Source: Acidobacteria bacterium AB60
GTDB taxonomy: Bacteria > Acidobacteriota > Terriglobia > Terriglobales > Acidobacteriaceae
Assembly (NCBI GenBank): GCA_008682415.1
Contig: VANK01000003.1
Span: forward strand, 310,001-374,000
DNA: 64,000 nt
Direction: 5' to 3'
Below the pieces are notes generated by a model. The model made no database searches. It saw nothing but the letters and a program-made list of their open reading frames with translations, and was not told where the DNA came from. Below, piece by piece: positions 17,697 through 26,563 of this stretch. The number at the start of each line of letters is the position of its first letter. Position 1 is the first letter of the stretch. The translations under genes and the position numbers were made by a program.

Positions 17697-18236
17697 ATGA
17701 GACGGATCCTTCTCCTGACGCTCACATTGATCCTCGGCCTGTCACGCGCGCAGGGTCAAAACGACGAGCGCATTCAGGCAGCCGCGCGGCGGGCCCTTCA
17801 CGCTTACTCCCTGGCCGGCATCCAGGCCTCGGTCCGGAACGGGATCGTAGCCCTGACCGGAGACGTGAGCCTCTGCCGAGACCGCCTCCTGGCTGTGCAG
17901 ATGATGACTCGGATTCATGGGGTCAAGTCGATTGATGACGAGATCGAGGTGGAGGGGCCCTCGATTCCTGACGAGCAGCTTCAGAGCCAGATCGACCGGA
18001 TCATCTCCGCACGCATTCGCGCCCTCGGGGGCTTCGGCTCCGGCTCCATCAGCGCCCGCCTCGAGAAAGGCGTGGTCACCCTCTCGGGCACCGCTGCCAT
18101 TCGGCTCGCCGATCCCGCCATCACCGCCATCGCCGGGATCTCCGGAATCAGGAATGTGGTCGACCGAGTCGTGCGCGTAAGCGGATACGACAGTGGATGG
18201 CAGTCCAGCTCCCCTGGCTTCGCATCCATCCACTAA
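17697..18236 (+). CDS. BON-domain exported protein
   Basis: A 179-residue precursor with a signal peptide (MRRILLLTLTLILGLSRAQG) and two BON repeats. The first spans about residues 22-90 (IQAAARRALH, GIVALTGDVS, HGVKSIDDEIEVEG). The second spans about residues 100-165 (RARIRALGGFGSGSISARLEKGVVTLSGTA type, then GIRNVVDRVV), with the conserved Gly in the strand turn. BON domains bind phospholipid in OsmY-like envelope proteins. Start ATG 17697 is supported by CGGAGA upstream; a longer reading lies in another gene's sequence. Confidence 0.85.
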   Translation: MRRILLLTLTLILGLSRAQGQNDERIQAAARRALHAYSLAGIQASVRNGIVALTGDVSLCRDRLLAVQMMTRIHGVKSIDDEIEVEGPSIPDEQLQSQIDRIISARIRALGGFGSGSISARLEKGVVTLSGTAAIRLADPAITAIAGISGIRNVVDRVVRVSGYDSGWQSSSPGFASIH

Positions 18237-18280
18237 ACTACGGCACTGCCACCCCGGCATCCGCCATGGTTCATCATCTT

Positions 18281-18356
18281 TGGAGCACCGGGCGGGAATC
18301 GAACCCGCGAGTACTGGTTTTGCAGACCAGCGCGTTAGCCACTTCGCCACCGGTGC
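18281..18356 (-). tRNA. tRNA-Cys (GCA)
   Basis: The 76-base minus-strand gene folds as a full cloverleaf. The acceptor stem is GCACCGG/CCGGTGC, with U8, a D-arm, anticodon stem CTGGT/ACCAG and loop CTGCAAA (anticodon GCA), and T-arm GCGGG-TTCGATT-CCCGC. The discriminator is U73, a tRNA-Cys identity element, and CCA is encoded. Confidence 0.97.
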
Positions 18357-18404
18357 CCTTGGATGGCAATCCCGAGATGCGCCCTGGATTGCCCCCCGAA
18401 CCCT

Positions 18405-19490
18405 CTAGATCAGGCCGAGTTGCGTCGCTCCGTACACCAGCCCCAGGGTCAGACTGGCAATGATGATCTCTCCGATCGCGCCCACCAGGAATGGCCGTGC
18501 CCCCTGTTTCCCCAGCTCGCGCAGATTCGTCCGCAGCCCAACCCCGGCGAACGTCAGCAGAAATGCCCACCGCGACAGGTTCCCGATCGCCGCGACCTGG
18601 GGTTTGGTGAAGAAGCCCACCGAAGCCAAAATTGAAATGAGCAGAAATCCCAGGACGAACTTGGGGAACTTGCTCCACAGGAACGCTGCTTTGTTCTGCA
18701 CCTTTGCGGCTTGCCCCTGGGCCGCCCAGTAGAGTGCATACGCGAGCACCACAAATCCGATCGTCGCATTGCGGCAGGTCTTGGCCAGCACTGCCATCTT
18801 CCCCGCCGCATCCGAGTACAGCGCCCCGGCTGCCGACGCTTCGGCGGTGTTATCCACGGCCAGCCCGGCCCAAAGTCCGTAGCCCCGATCGCTCAGGTGC
18901 AGCCCGTGACCGATGACCGGAAACAGGAACAGTGAGATCGCCCCCAGCGCCAGAATCGCCGCAATCGCATACGAGGAATCTTCCTCATCCGCGTCGATCG
19001 CGCCCTGCGTGGCAATGATCGCCGATACTCCGCAGATCGACGAGCCCACCGCCAGCAGCGTAATCAGCTTGGGCCGCAGCCTGAAGGCGCGCCCCAGTAC
19101 GGTCATGAATGCAAGCGAAAGCGCGATCTCGATGGCCACCAGCGCCAGTGACACGCCTCCCAGGCGCAGCACGTCCCCCACCAGGAACCGCGCGCCCAGC
19201 AGTACGATCCCCATCTTGAGCCAGAACTCGTAGGTGGCCACTCCCGCCCGAAACAGAGCGGGGACGCCGACTGTATTCGAAATCAACAGTCCGATAAGAA
19301 TGGCCCACAAAACGTACTCGATATTCGGCAGATGCAGATGGCGGGCCTTGCCGTATGCCGCAATGGCCTGCTCCAGGAACTTGCCGGCGTAGCCGACGGC
19401 CCCCAGAAGCAGGATTCCCGGCACCAGCGCCAGGGCCCGGTTCGACCAGCCCAAGGTTCGCGGTTGAGGAAGCGCTACAGAATCTGCCAT
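18405..19490 (-). CDS. YeiH-family putative sulfate exporter (inner-membrane transporter)
   Basis: A 361-residue membrane protein with about ten transmembrane helices and the YeiH/UPF0324 signature regions: ILGLLISNTVG-like segment after the first helix, VGSSICGVSAIIATQGAI in the middle, and GLAVDNTAEASAAG with the C-terminal block LRTNLRELGKQGARPFLVG. The family is annotated as putative sulfate exporter, with little direct evidence. ATG 19490 is chosen because AAAGGAGG lies just upstream; longer in-frame readings overlap the preceding miniprotein. The 45-residue membrane protein ends 20 bases before this start, so the two should be cotranscribed. tRNA-Cys lies immediately downstream. Confidence 0.88.
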   Translation of the reverse strand: MADSVALPQPRTLGWSNRALALVPGILLLGAVGYAGKFLEQAIAAYGKARHLHLPNIEYVLWAILIGLLISNTVGVPALFRAGVATYEFWLKMGIVLLGARFLVGDVLRLGGVSLALVAIEIALSLAFMTVLGRAFRLRPKLITLLAVGSSICGVSAIIATQGAIDADEEDSSYAIAAILALGAISLFLFPVIGHGLHLSDRGYGLWAGLAVDNTAEASAAGALYSDAAGKMAVLAKTCRNATIGFVVLAYALYWAAQGQAAKVQNKAAFLWSKFPKFVLGFLLISILASVGFFTKPQVAAIGNLSRWAFLLTFAGVGLRTNLRELGKQGARPFLVGAIGEIIIASLTLGLVYGATQLGLI

Positions 19491-19510
19491 ACTGCCCTCC
19501 TTTCGCATCC

Positions 19511-19648
19511 CTACCAGGGGACGACTTTGATAACTCCGGTGCGAACCAACACCGCGGCAAGCAGAGCGAGAATCACCGCCCATGCATCGAGCGAGATTCG
19601 CGGTCGCGATGCAGAAGACAACTTCGGGGAAGAGTCAGACGATGCCAT
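19511..19648 (-). CDS. 45-residue single-pass membrane miniprotein upstream of YeiH
   Basis: A short minus-strand frame encodes 45 residues. A hydrophilic Ser-rich N-terminus (MASSDSSPKLSSASRPR) is followed by one strong hydrophobic helix (LDAWAVILALLAAVLVRTGV) and a short tail ending VVPW. A CAGGAG site lies nine bases before the ATG. It sits 20 bases upstream of the YeiH gene on the same strand, which argues for a real, translated partner or accessory subunit. It is too short for routine gene callers. Existence is inferred from ribosome site, composition and position; function is unknown. Confidence 0.6.
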   Translation of the reverse strand: MASSDSSPKLSSASRPRISLDAWAVILALLAAVLVRTGVIKVVPW

Positions 19649-20021
19649 AAGACATGGCTCCTGTTGGAAACTGTTCAGAGGATTGGGAATGCCCTGCGGG
19701 AAAGGTGCGAGGGTCTAGCGGCAACAACAGGCGGAGAGCCTGGCAGCCACGATCGAGTGCACGAGTTGTACGCGGCTTTTCATCGCTTGGGTCCTTTTGT
19801 ACCACGACCTGTTTGCCCGCGCAAGCCGACTTTGTTGATCCCGGACCGACACTCCGCCGCGCTTTGTGCGACAATTCGCGTCGGTTGCACCTCGCCCGGT
19901 GCGGCCGTTTGACCTGCGTGGAGTGGTTTCCCCACCGCTCTGCTACCATGTCACCTGGCGAACTGGATCATTCCCCTGATCAAGACTGCGCCGTTAACGT
20001 AGTTCGCTAAGTGAGGTCGCC
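19649..20021. other. divergent intergenic region (YeiH unit / receiver protein)
   Basis: About 373 bases separate the YeiH unit from the receiver gene. Frames here are shadows. A TTGACC at 19909-19914 is a candidate -35 element for the plus-strand gene; no clear -10 accompanies it. Nothing else is recognised. Confidence 0.35.
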
Positions 20022-20399
20022 ATGTCGGAATCGGATTACAAGCCGCGCATTCTCATCGTCGACGATGAAAAAAGCATCGCCAATACCCTCTCCATGGTCT
20101 TCAAGATCAAGGGCTACGATGCAATCGCGGCGTACAGCGGCGAAGAAGCCGTCGAAGCGGTTGAGAGCTTCGAGCCCGACATCGTCCTGAGCGACGTGAT
20201 CATGGGCAAGATGACCGGCGTTGATCTGGCCATCTATCTCTCTCGCGCCCGCCCCGACTGCAAGGTCATCCTCTTCTCCGGTCAGGCCGCCACCGCTAAC
20301 CTCCTCGAAGAGGCTCATCGCAAAGGCCACGATTTCCGCTTGCTGGCCAAGCCCATTCACCCGGAAAAGCTGATCGAGGAACTGACCGTCCATCAGTAG
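20022..20399 (+). CDS. stand-alone response-regulator receiver domain protein
   Basis: A 125-residue CheY-like single receiver domain. The acidic pocket is Asp15/Asp16 (ILIVDDE), the phosphoacceptor is Asp58 (IVLSD), the switch Ser is Ser86 (LFSGQ) and the conserved Lys is Lys110 (LAKP). There is no output domain, so it must signal by protein contact or as a phosphorelay intermediate. A GAGG site precedes the ATG. No kinase gene is adjacent; the nearest kinase in the window is a LytS-type protein 17 kb away, so the partner is unknown. Confidence 0.93.
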   Translation: MSESDYKPRILIVDDEKSIANTLSMVFKIKGYDAIAAYSGEEAVEAVESFEPDIVLSDVIMGKMTGVDLAIYLSRARPDCKVILFSGQAATANLLEEAHRKGHDFRLLAKPIHPEKLIEELTVHQ

Positions 20400-21083
20400 C
20401 GGCCATCCCACCCAGGCTGCTCGATTCTTACGTGAGGAGCGGGCCTTCTCCCGCGCGGACTCCGGGATCCCCGTGCTGTCCGGGGGTACAAATCTCGCTG
20501 GGTTTTTCCTCGTTTTGAGTGCAGCCATCCCCGTCCTGACACTCCTCTTGTATTCGAGGAGCCGGGTCGCTTAAGAAAGACTGGCCAACATTCCCGCGCT
20601 CCCCTAAATCCCCACCCGCCATTGCCGATAGTAGGAGTGCAGGTGTCGCTCCTGCGGCAGGACTCTCTCCGTCTGCGGAGCCGCCGCAGCGCCTCGGCGC
20701 CGCCGCGCCCGGTTCGTGCCAGGAGAGACATGCCCAGATCCGCCGGAAAACCAGACAGCTTGGCAGAAAAATTAGAGACGCTGTTTCACCGCCTTGCGCG
20801 AGCCTTCGGGGATCGGCCCGGTCGCCCCTCCCGCGTCGATAGAAGCGAAGGCCCGGCGAATCTGCAGTACGCTATCCTCCAACCCCTGACCCCAACCCAC
20901 CCTTCGTCGTCCGAAAAAAAACGCACAGCCATGCTTCTTGATTGAACTCCGTCAATCAACTCCACTCTTTCCCGGGATTATGAGAATTTCTTAATCCTCA
21001 AAGGCCCGTAACGTGCATGTTGTCTGAGTCGTCGCACGTTTTAATCTACGGGCCGCGCTACCCGGCGGCCACAGGAGTGGTGA
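20400..21083. other. 684-base intergenic region between the receiver gene and fliB
   Basis: No convincing gene. A 71-codon frame at 20730-20945 has an AGGAGAG site but low-complexity, Arg/Pro-rich content. An imperfect hairpin, GTAGGAG/CTCCTGC, occurs at 20631-20655. The last 150 bases are more AT-rich and may hold the fliB promoter. Confidence 0.4.
20730..20945 (+). CDS. possible 71-residue protein, unsupported by homology
   Basis: The frame starts at an ATG with an AGGAGAG site at good spacing. The first 35 residues (SLAEKLETLFHRLARAFGD) could form an amphipathic helix; the rest is Arg/Pro/Ser rich. No recognised family. It may be translated or may be chance in GC-rich DNA. Confidence 0.25.
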   Translation: MPRSAGKPDSLAEKLETLFHRLARAFGDRPGRPSRVDRSEGPANLQYAILQPLTPTHPSSSEKKRTAMLLD

Positions 21084-22397
21084 TTGGCTAAGCCCACGGT
21101 GGTCGCTCCCACATTTACCGATAACTTCCGCTGCATCGGCTCGGCTTGCGAAGAGAACTGCTGCCGTGGCTGGAGCGTGCCCGTCAACCGCAGCGCGTAT
21201 GTGAAGCTGCAGACGTTGCCCGCAAGCCCGCTGCGGACCCTGATCGACTCCAGCATCGTGCTCGCTTCCAGCGACAGCGGTACCGAAGGCTTCGGCACGG
21301 AAGGATTCGCCAAGATCCGCATGAATGACGCCAACGTATGCCCCATGGTGACGTCGGAGGGCCTCTGCCAGATCCACGCCCAGCTTGGATCGGACTACCT
21401 GCCCAACGTGTGCGCCACGTATCCGCGCATCCAACGTTCCCTCGGCGGAGCCGAACAGAACGCGCTGGCGCTCTCCTGCCCCGAAGCGGTGCGGGTCGCC
21501 CTGCTGAACCCCATCGCGTGGAAGCAGGCCATTCCCGTACTGCAGACAGCCGGCGACTCCAAGCCGGAGAATCTCTCCTCGTCCTCCGCATGGGCCATTC
21601 GCACCGCGGTCCTCGAACTCATCACCAACCGGAACTATCCGCTGTGGCAAAGACTCCTCCTGCTCGGCGTGCTCTGTCAGAAGCTCGACGCGCTCTCGTC
21701 CGGATGGCCGCAGTCCGAACTCACGGAATGCCTCCGCACCTTCGACTCTGCGATTGCGACCGGAACATGGCAGCCCGCGCTGGAAGGCTTACCTGTTGAT
21801 CTATCCAGCCAGGTAGACGCCGTATTGCGCCTCGCCGGCCTGATGCTGCAGAAGTCCAACGTCACTTCGGCCTTCGTGGAGTGCATCAACGCCTTTACCG
21901 CAGGCATCGGAAACTCTCCCACCGCCACGCTCGAGACGCTCACCGAGGGCTACCGGGCCGCGCACGATAACTACTTCGCTCCCTTCTTCGCCCGCCACCC
22001 GCACATCCTCGAGAACTACCTGATCAATACCATCCTTCGCCTGCAATTTCCCTTCGGCGGCGAAGGCGCCGCGCGAGAAACATCCGCGAGCCGCGAGTTC
22101 ACCACGCTCCTGGCGCACTTTGCCCTCACCAGGGGTCTGCTGGTGGGCGTCGCCGGCTTTCATCAGGAGAACTTTTCGGCCGACCACCTCGTGCACGCCC
22201 TGGCCACATCCAGCAAGCACTTCGATCATCACCCGGAGTTTCCCGCCATGGCCTTCGCGCTCATGGTGGAGCGCCGGCTCGATGGTTTGAATGGAGCGGC
22301 CATCCTGGTGAAGAATCAGAGATCGGACAGCCGCGTGGCCCAGACCAATCCGCTCTCCAGCATCTACAACATCCCCCGCACCGCCATGTCGTACTGA
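21084..22397 (+). CDS. fliB: flagellin lysine-N-methylase (FliB family)
   Basis: A 437-residue FliB-like protein. The N-terminal FRCIGSACEENCCRGW carries the four-Cys cluster (Cys17, 22, 26, 27) typical of the family, and a further CPMVTSEGLCQIHAQLGSDYLPNVCATYPR block continues it. The cluster probably holds an iron-sulfur centre in an enzyme that methylates flagellin lysines. The start is TTG 21084, with AGGAG six bases upstream; no ATG is suitably placed. No flagellar gene is in the window, so the substrate could be another surface protein. The C-terminal half is helical with no extra domain. Confidence 0.88.
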   Translation: MAKPTVVAPTFTDNFRCIGSACEENCCRGWSVPVNRSAYVKLQTLPASPLRTLIDSSIVLASSDSGTEGFGTEGFAKIRMNDANVCPMVTSEGLCQIHAQLGSDYLPNVCATYPRIQRSLGGAEQNALALSCPEAVRVALLNPIAWKQAIPVLQTAGDSKPENLSSSSAWAIRTAVLELITNRNYPLWQRLLLLGVLCQKLDALSSGWPQSELTECLRTFDSAIATGTWQPALEGLPVDLSSQVDAVLRLAGLMLQKSNVTSAFVECINAFTAGIGNSPTATLETLTEGYRAAHDNYFAPFFARHPHILENYLINTILRLQFPFGGEGAARETSASREFTTLLAHFALTRGLLVGVAGFHQENFSADHLVHALATSSKHFDHHPEFPAMAFALMVERRLDGLNGAAILVKNQRSDSRVAQTNPLSSIYNIPRTAMSY

Positions 22398-22488
22398 ATC
22401 TCCGGGCGCCCTGCGGTTTCCTAACCAACTCACACTCAAACGTGCGGCCTTGTAACCGTCTGTGTTCTCTCCAGTGCATGGCCAGCGC

Positions 22489-23817
22489 CTATTGCTTGAT
22501 AACCGTCCCGTCGCGCAGGCGAATCTCTCCCCATCCGCCGTTGAGAGGGCTCTCGGTGAACGGCGCCTTCGCTGCTTCGCGCTCGTCGATCTCGATTCCC
22601 CATCCGGGCTTCTCGCTCACCCATAGATATCCATCCCGCATCTCCGGACAGCCCTGAAAGATGGCCTGCGTCCTCTCGTTGAACGCGGTGTACTCCTGGA
22701 TTCCGAAGTTGTAGCTCACCAAGTCGAGTGTCGCGTTCGCCATGTGTCCCACAGGGCTCACGTCTCCCGGACCATGCCAGGCCGTCTTCACCCCGAACTG
22801 CTCCGCCAGAATTGCAATCTTGCGCGCCGGGCTGAATCCTCCCACCTGCGAGAGATGCACGCGAATGTAGTCGATCAGCCGCTCCGTTAACAGCGGCTGC
22901 CATTCATGCGGGTTGTTGAAGAGCTCTCCCATCGCGATCGGCGTCGCGCAGTTCTCACGAATCTGCCGGAAGTACCCCAGGTCCTCCGGCGAGAGCGGAT
23001 CCTCCAGGAAGAACATCCGGAATGGCTCAGCGGCTTTGCAGAACTGCACCGCCAGGTTGGGCGTCAGGCGTTCATGCATGTCGTGAAGAAGCTCTACCTC
23101 CTCCCCCAGTTCGCGGCGGCAGATCTCCAGCAGCTTCAGCGCGCGGCGTGACTGCGCAGCCGGGTCGAACAGCGGCTTGTCATGCAGCGCAGCCGGGCGC
23201 CCGCCTTCCTTGCGCTGGGAGCCGTATCCCGCCATCCCTGGCAATCCAACCTGCACCCGCACATGGCGAAATCCCTGGGCCATGAACTTTCGCGCGTTCT
23301 CCACCACCTCTTCAAACTCCGCGCCGCTGGCGTGCGTGTAGCAATCCACTGCCTCCCGGCACTTGCCGCCGGCGAGCTGGTACACCGGCATGCCGGCCTG
23401 CCGTCCCTTGATGTCCCACAACGCCTGGTCGACGCCGCTGATCGCGTTGTTCAGCACCGGCCCGTTCTTCCAATACGAGCTGTCGTAGCATGTCTGCCAG
23501 ATGTCTTCGATCCGATCCGTGGTCTTCCCCAGAAGCAGAGGCTTCAGGTAGCGCTCCACTGCGGGCTTCACCAGATCGGCGCGTTGCGTGAAGGTCGCGC
23601 ATCCGTACCCATAGAGCCCTTCCTGGTCGGTCGTTACCTTCACAACCGTCAGGCGCACGCCCGCGGGTTCGCACTCGATCACGCTGACGTCCTTGATCTT
23701 CGGAGAAGGCAAGCCACGCACAGCATGCTGCGCCTGCTCCTCAGCTGCGGCGATGCGGGGCGCGAGCGCCAGAGCTCCCGCGCCGGCAAAAGACTTGAGC
23801 AACGTACGTCGTTCCAT
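22489..23817 (-). CDS. Tat-exported enolase-superfamily protein, ManD/RspA-like
   Basis: A 442-residue mandelate-racemase/muconate-lactonizing-type protein. The start MERRTLLKSFAGAGALALAP is a twin-arginine-like signal, so export is predicted. The barrel has the mannonate-dehydratase (ManD/RspA) pattern: HDMHERLTP with the first metal Asp, FFLEDPLSPED with the second acid, IAMGELFNNP with the third, and the late WHGPGDVSPVGHMAN and FGIQEY blocks. ManD-type enzymes dehydrate sugar acids such as D-mannonate or D-gluconate, often weakly. I chose ATG 23817 over an upstream in-frame start because it gives the signal peptide. It follows a DUF362 gene on the same strand. Confidence 0.88.
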   Translation of the reverse strand: MERRTLLKSFAGAGALALAPRIAAAEEQAQHAVRGLPSPKIKDVSVIECEPAGVRLTVVKVTTDQEGLYGYGCATFTQRADLVKPAVERYLKPLLLGKTTDRIEDIWQTCYDSSYWKNGPVLNNAISGVDQALWDIKGRQAGMPVYQLAGGKCREAVDCYTHASGAEFEEVVENARKFMAQGFRHVRVQVGLPGMAGYGSQRKEGGRPAALHDKPLFDPAAQSRRALKLLEICRRELGEEVELLHDMHERLTPNLAVQFCKAAEPFRMFFLEDPLSPEDLGYFRQIRENCATPIAMGELFNNPHEWQPLLTERLIDYIRVHLSQVGGFSPARKIAILAEQFGVKTAWHGPGDVSPVGHMANATLDLVSYNFGIQEYTAFNERTQAIFQGCPEMRDGYLWVSEKPGWGIEIDEREAAKAPFTESPLNGGWGEIRLRDGTVIKQ

Positions 23818-23960
23818 GGGCGGTATCGGATCCCCTCGTTGGATGATCCTTCGCCGATGCTCGGCAAAGAACAGCCATTCTACGTTGCGTACGAGGTCCA
23901 CCGCACCCCGCAGGCAATCCCGGCGGGTCGCGTGCGCAAAGTGTCGGTTACGAGAAGAAT

Positions 23961-25136
23961 CTAGACAGCCAGCCGCGACAGGGCAGGGAAGCGATACCGC
24001 ACCTTGGAGATCGGCGTCCCCGCCACCTCAATGCGCGACAGGTCGCGCGTGCCCACGCCCAGGTGCTCGGCAAGCGCCAGCGTGCTGTCGCACTTCTCGA
24101 ACGGCGGCGTGCCGCGATCGACCATGGGATCGAATCCCATCACCGCGGTCGCCACCGCATCGGTGGAGACGCAATTCAATCCGGCGATCAGCACCCCCGG
24201 ATGAATCGCCTGGTTTACCCAGCTCTTGTTCTGATCCGAGCGGTAAGGCAGCTCCCCGGCCGTCATGGTGTAGATCCCGTCGATGATCGCCAGATCGATG
24301 GGCCGCGAGGCCACCAGGTCAGCCGTGATGCGCGGAACCCGGAACCCTGGATCCTTCGACTCCGCCACCGGCTGCGGCGCGCTCTTCGGCGGCACACGTG
24401 ACCCGGAGTGCATGGGCCCCCGGAAGCCAACCGGCACAATCGCTGGCTCATCTTCGGGTGCCTGATCGCTGTAGATGGTCGATGGAGTAATCCCAAAGCA
24501 GTTCTTCATGGAAAGGGTTACGCCCGCCGTCGGATGCTCCTTCAGCTTGGCCAGCGAGATAAAGACATCCGTGTCCCGGTACGAGTGATTCAGATCGTAG
24601 CCCGCGTACATCAGGCCGCCACCCGGCACCATGAACCGCGCATACTCTTTGCCGCTGCCCAGGAAATTGGTGTTCTCGAACTCCACCCGGGCCGCGGCGC
24701 GCGCAAAGTCTTTTGGCTCCCAGCCGGCGGAGATCATGAACTCCTCCAGCGGCTTCGTCCCGGCGGGCGCGCTCTCCAGCAGCCGGATTCTCCTTGCCCC
24801 GGCGTTCCCCAGCAGCGACACCAACGCGCCAATCACCTGCGGATGCACCCAGTGCGTCATCTGGTTGGGGAGGCCACTCAGCTTCTCGCTCGGCGGCCCG
24901 GTCAGGTTGAGCTTGATGGCCACGGTCTTTCCGTTCACCAGCTTCTGCAGCCCACCCAGTTGATCGAACATAGTCGTGAGCACGTCTGAGACCCGCCGAT
25001 CGTACTCGGGACATACGCCGATCGCCACGCGGCTCGTTGCGGAGAGCGCCTTGCTCCACAAGGGCTGCGACAGGGTTGCGCCGGCAGCCATTCCAACGGC
25101 GCCAAGGAATCTTCTACGGGTGCATCCGAATGTCAC
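23961..25136 (-). CDS. DUF362 domain protein with Tat-type signal
   Basis: A protein of about 391 residues from GTG 25136 (AAGGGAG upstream). The N-terminus TRRRFLGAVGMAAG is a twin-arginine signal. The body has DUF362 features: VAIKLNLTGPPSEK, NAGARRIRLLESAP, FISLAKLKEHPTAGVTLSMKNCFG and the late LAIIDGIYTMTAGE and GLNCVSTDAVATAVMGFDP. DUF362 proteins sometimes carry iron-sulfur motifs; none is seen here. An in-frame start at 25271 would add a basic leader in front of the signal and is less likely. It lies upstream of the ManD-like gene on the same strand, so the two may share a transcript. Confidence 0.82.
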   Translation of the reverse strand: MTFGCTRRRFLGAVGMAAGATLSQPLWSKALSATSRVAIGVCPEYDRRVSDVLTTMFDQLGGLQKLVNGKTVAIKLNLTGPPSEKLSGLPNQMTHWVHPQVIGALVSLLGNAGARRIRLLESAPAGTKPLEEFMISAGWEPKDFARAAARVEFENTNFLGSGKEYARFMVPGGGLMYAGYDLNHSYRDTDVFISLAKLKEHPTAGVTLSMKNCFGITPSTIYSDQAPEDEPAIVPVGFRGPMHSGSRVPPKSAPQPVAESKDPGFRVPRITADLVASRPIDLAIIDGIYTMTAGELPYRSDQNKSWVNQAIHPGVLIAGLNCVSTDAVATAVMGFDPMVDRGTPPFEKCDSTLALAEHLGVGTRDLSRIEVAGTPISKVRYRFPALSRLAV

Positions 25137-25508
25137 GAGTGGTTCGCTCCCTTCACTTGAGAGGATTATCCTCTCCCCCGCACCACGGCGCCAGCCCCTC
25201 CGGGTCAGCAATCTCACGCTGCGACTGAGCCGGCGGGTGATTCGAAGCGGAGACTCCAAGAACCCTTTCATCGGCGCGGACCGAGCCTCCCTCTGTCAGT
25301 AGCTGACATTGAAACGGGCCCTAAGTGCCCATTCCTGTTCCGCTTACCCGCTTCGGGATGAAGTTTGCGTCATTCGCGGCTCTGTTTGATCTCAGTCAAT
25401 CTGATGTAAAGATTCGCTTACATACTGTCCATGTGGCTGGTTCCGATTCCCCTGCATCCTTGAAGCCCCAGCCGCAGAGCCCCGCAGATTCTTTTCACTG
25501 GAGTCGTA

Positions 25509-26195
25509 ATGGATCCCCAGAATGGTTGGTTGGATGTAGACCTGGAGATTGAAGCTGGTTTGTGGAAGGTAAAACGCGTTCGGGGTCGCCAGGATTTCGG
25601 GGGACAAGCCGGCAGCGATGACGGCCAGACCAGCTGCATGTGGGTCGGCACCGCGGTTGGACCGAAGGCGCTCACGCGGGACGAGGCCTTGGAGGTGGTG
25701 CAAAAGATCTTTCACCCCGGCCTGCAGCGGCGAAAGGCTATCACCGTTGCGGAATACGTCGAGACGAAATTCGTCCCCGGATATCTGCAATCCAAAAGCG
25801 CCTCCACCCGGATGAGCTACCGGTCCATTCTCAAGCACATCATCGATCCCGAAGCCGTGGATCGTATCTTCACCCACCCGGCATCGGGGGAAGCGAAGCG
25901 CTTCCGATTCATCCCTGGTTGGCCCTATCTTGGGGAACTGCCTTTTCACGAGGTACGCCCGACTGCCGTGCAGACCCTCGTCGCTGAGGCCATCGAGAGC
26001 GGCTATTCGATGCACACCGTCTCGCAGATTCGGAACGCGGTCCGCATGATCTTCTCCTTCGCGGCCAGCGAAGGCGATTTCCATGGCGAGAATCCCGCGC
26101 GGCGGCTCGATTGGCCAGGCCTGCGCGGACGATCCTCACTCCGCACCGGCCGGGAACTCCCCAGCGTGCTCGATCCCAACAGAAGAATCGCCTGA
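25509..26195 (+). CDS. truncated tyrosine-recombinase (integrase) N-terminal fragment
   Basis: A 228-residue frame with a GGAG site before the ATG. Residues 75-205 look like the SAM-like core-binding domain of a phage or XerC-type integrase: ITVAEYVETKFVPGYLQSK, STRMSYRSILKHIIDP, and MHTVSQIRNAVRMIFSFAASEG-type helices followed by NPARRLDWP. The catalytic C-terminal domain with the R-H-R-Y residues is missing; translation stops at 26195 where that domain should begin. The sequence just downstream contains out-of-frame integrase-like words, so I read this as the surviving 5' part of a broken integrase. The N-terminal 60 residues are an unassigned strand-rich segment. Confidence 0.6.
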   Translation: MDPQNGWLDVDLEIEAGLWKVKRVRGRQDFGGQAGSDDGQTSCMWVGTAVGPKALTRDEALEVVQKIFHPGLQRRKAITVAEYVETKFVPGYLQSKSASTRMSYRSILKHIIDPEAVDRIFTHPASGEAKRFRFIPGWPYLGELPFHEVRPTAVQTLVAEAIESGYSMHTVSQIRNAVRMIFSFAASEGDFHGENPARRLDWPGLRGRSSLRTGRELPSVLDPNRRIA

Positions 26196-26330
26196 ACCTC
26201 GCGGCGCCTCGCGCCGTTCTCATCAGCGTCTCCTGCGGTTAGGCGCTGCCTCTGGCTGCCGGTTCGCAATCTCTGCGGCTACGTCGGGGAGCAGGGCGGC
26301 CGCATCCGCATTGGAATCCTAACTCTGTAG
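26196..26330 (+). pseudogene. remnant of integrase catalytic-domain start
   Basis: After the stop, one frame encodes PRAVLISVSCG (26207-26239), like the first helix of an integrase catalytic domain. The original frame later gives GGRIRI (26295-26312), like the strand after its catalytic Arg region, before a stop at 26330. The pieces lie in different frames with a stop between, as expected of a decayed gene. The catalytic Arg itself is not identifiable. Confidence 0.4.
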
Positions 26331-26563
26331 GGTAAGGCTGCCACTTCCGGGTGACACGCAGGCGTTGGTTCTTATGTATACTCCCCCAGAGACTTCCACA
26401 TTTGCTCAATGGTGTGTTCCAGCGCTGTGTTGTCGTGCGTGCTCGTAGCATTGCTGTTTTTCCAAACTGAAGGGGTTTCGGCATACCCCCGTTGAGGAAA
26501 AGCAGAATTGATCACTCGTGGCTGCAAAACAGATCACTGAGCCACCTATAGGCAGTTTTGCCA

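Noticed and set aside
18281..18356. tRNA-Cys as attachment site of the decayed integrase
   Set aside because: The integrase remnant is 7 kb away with unrelated genes in between, and I saw no second copy of the tRNA 3' end near it.
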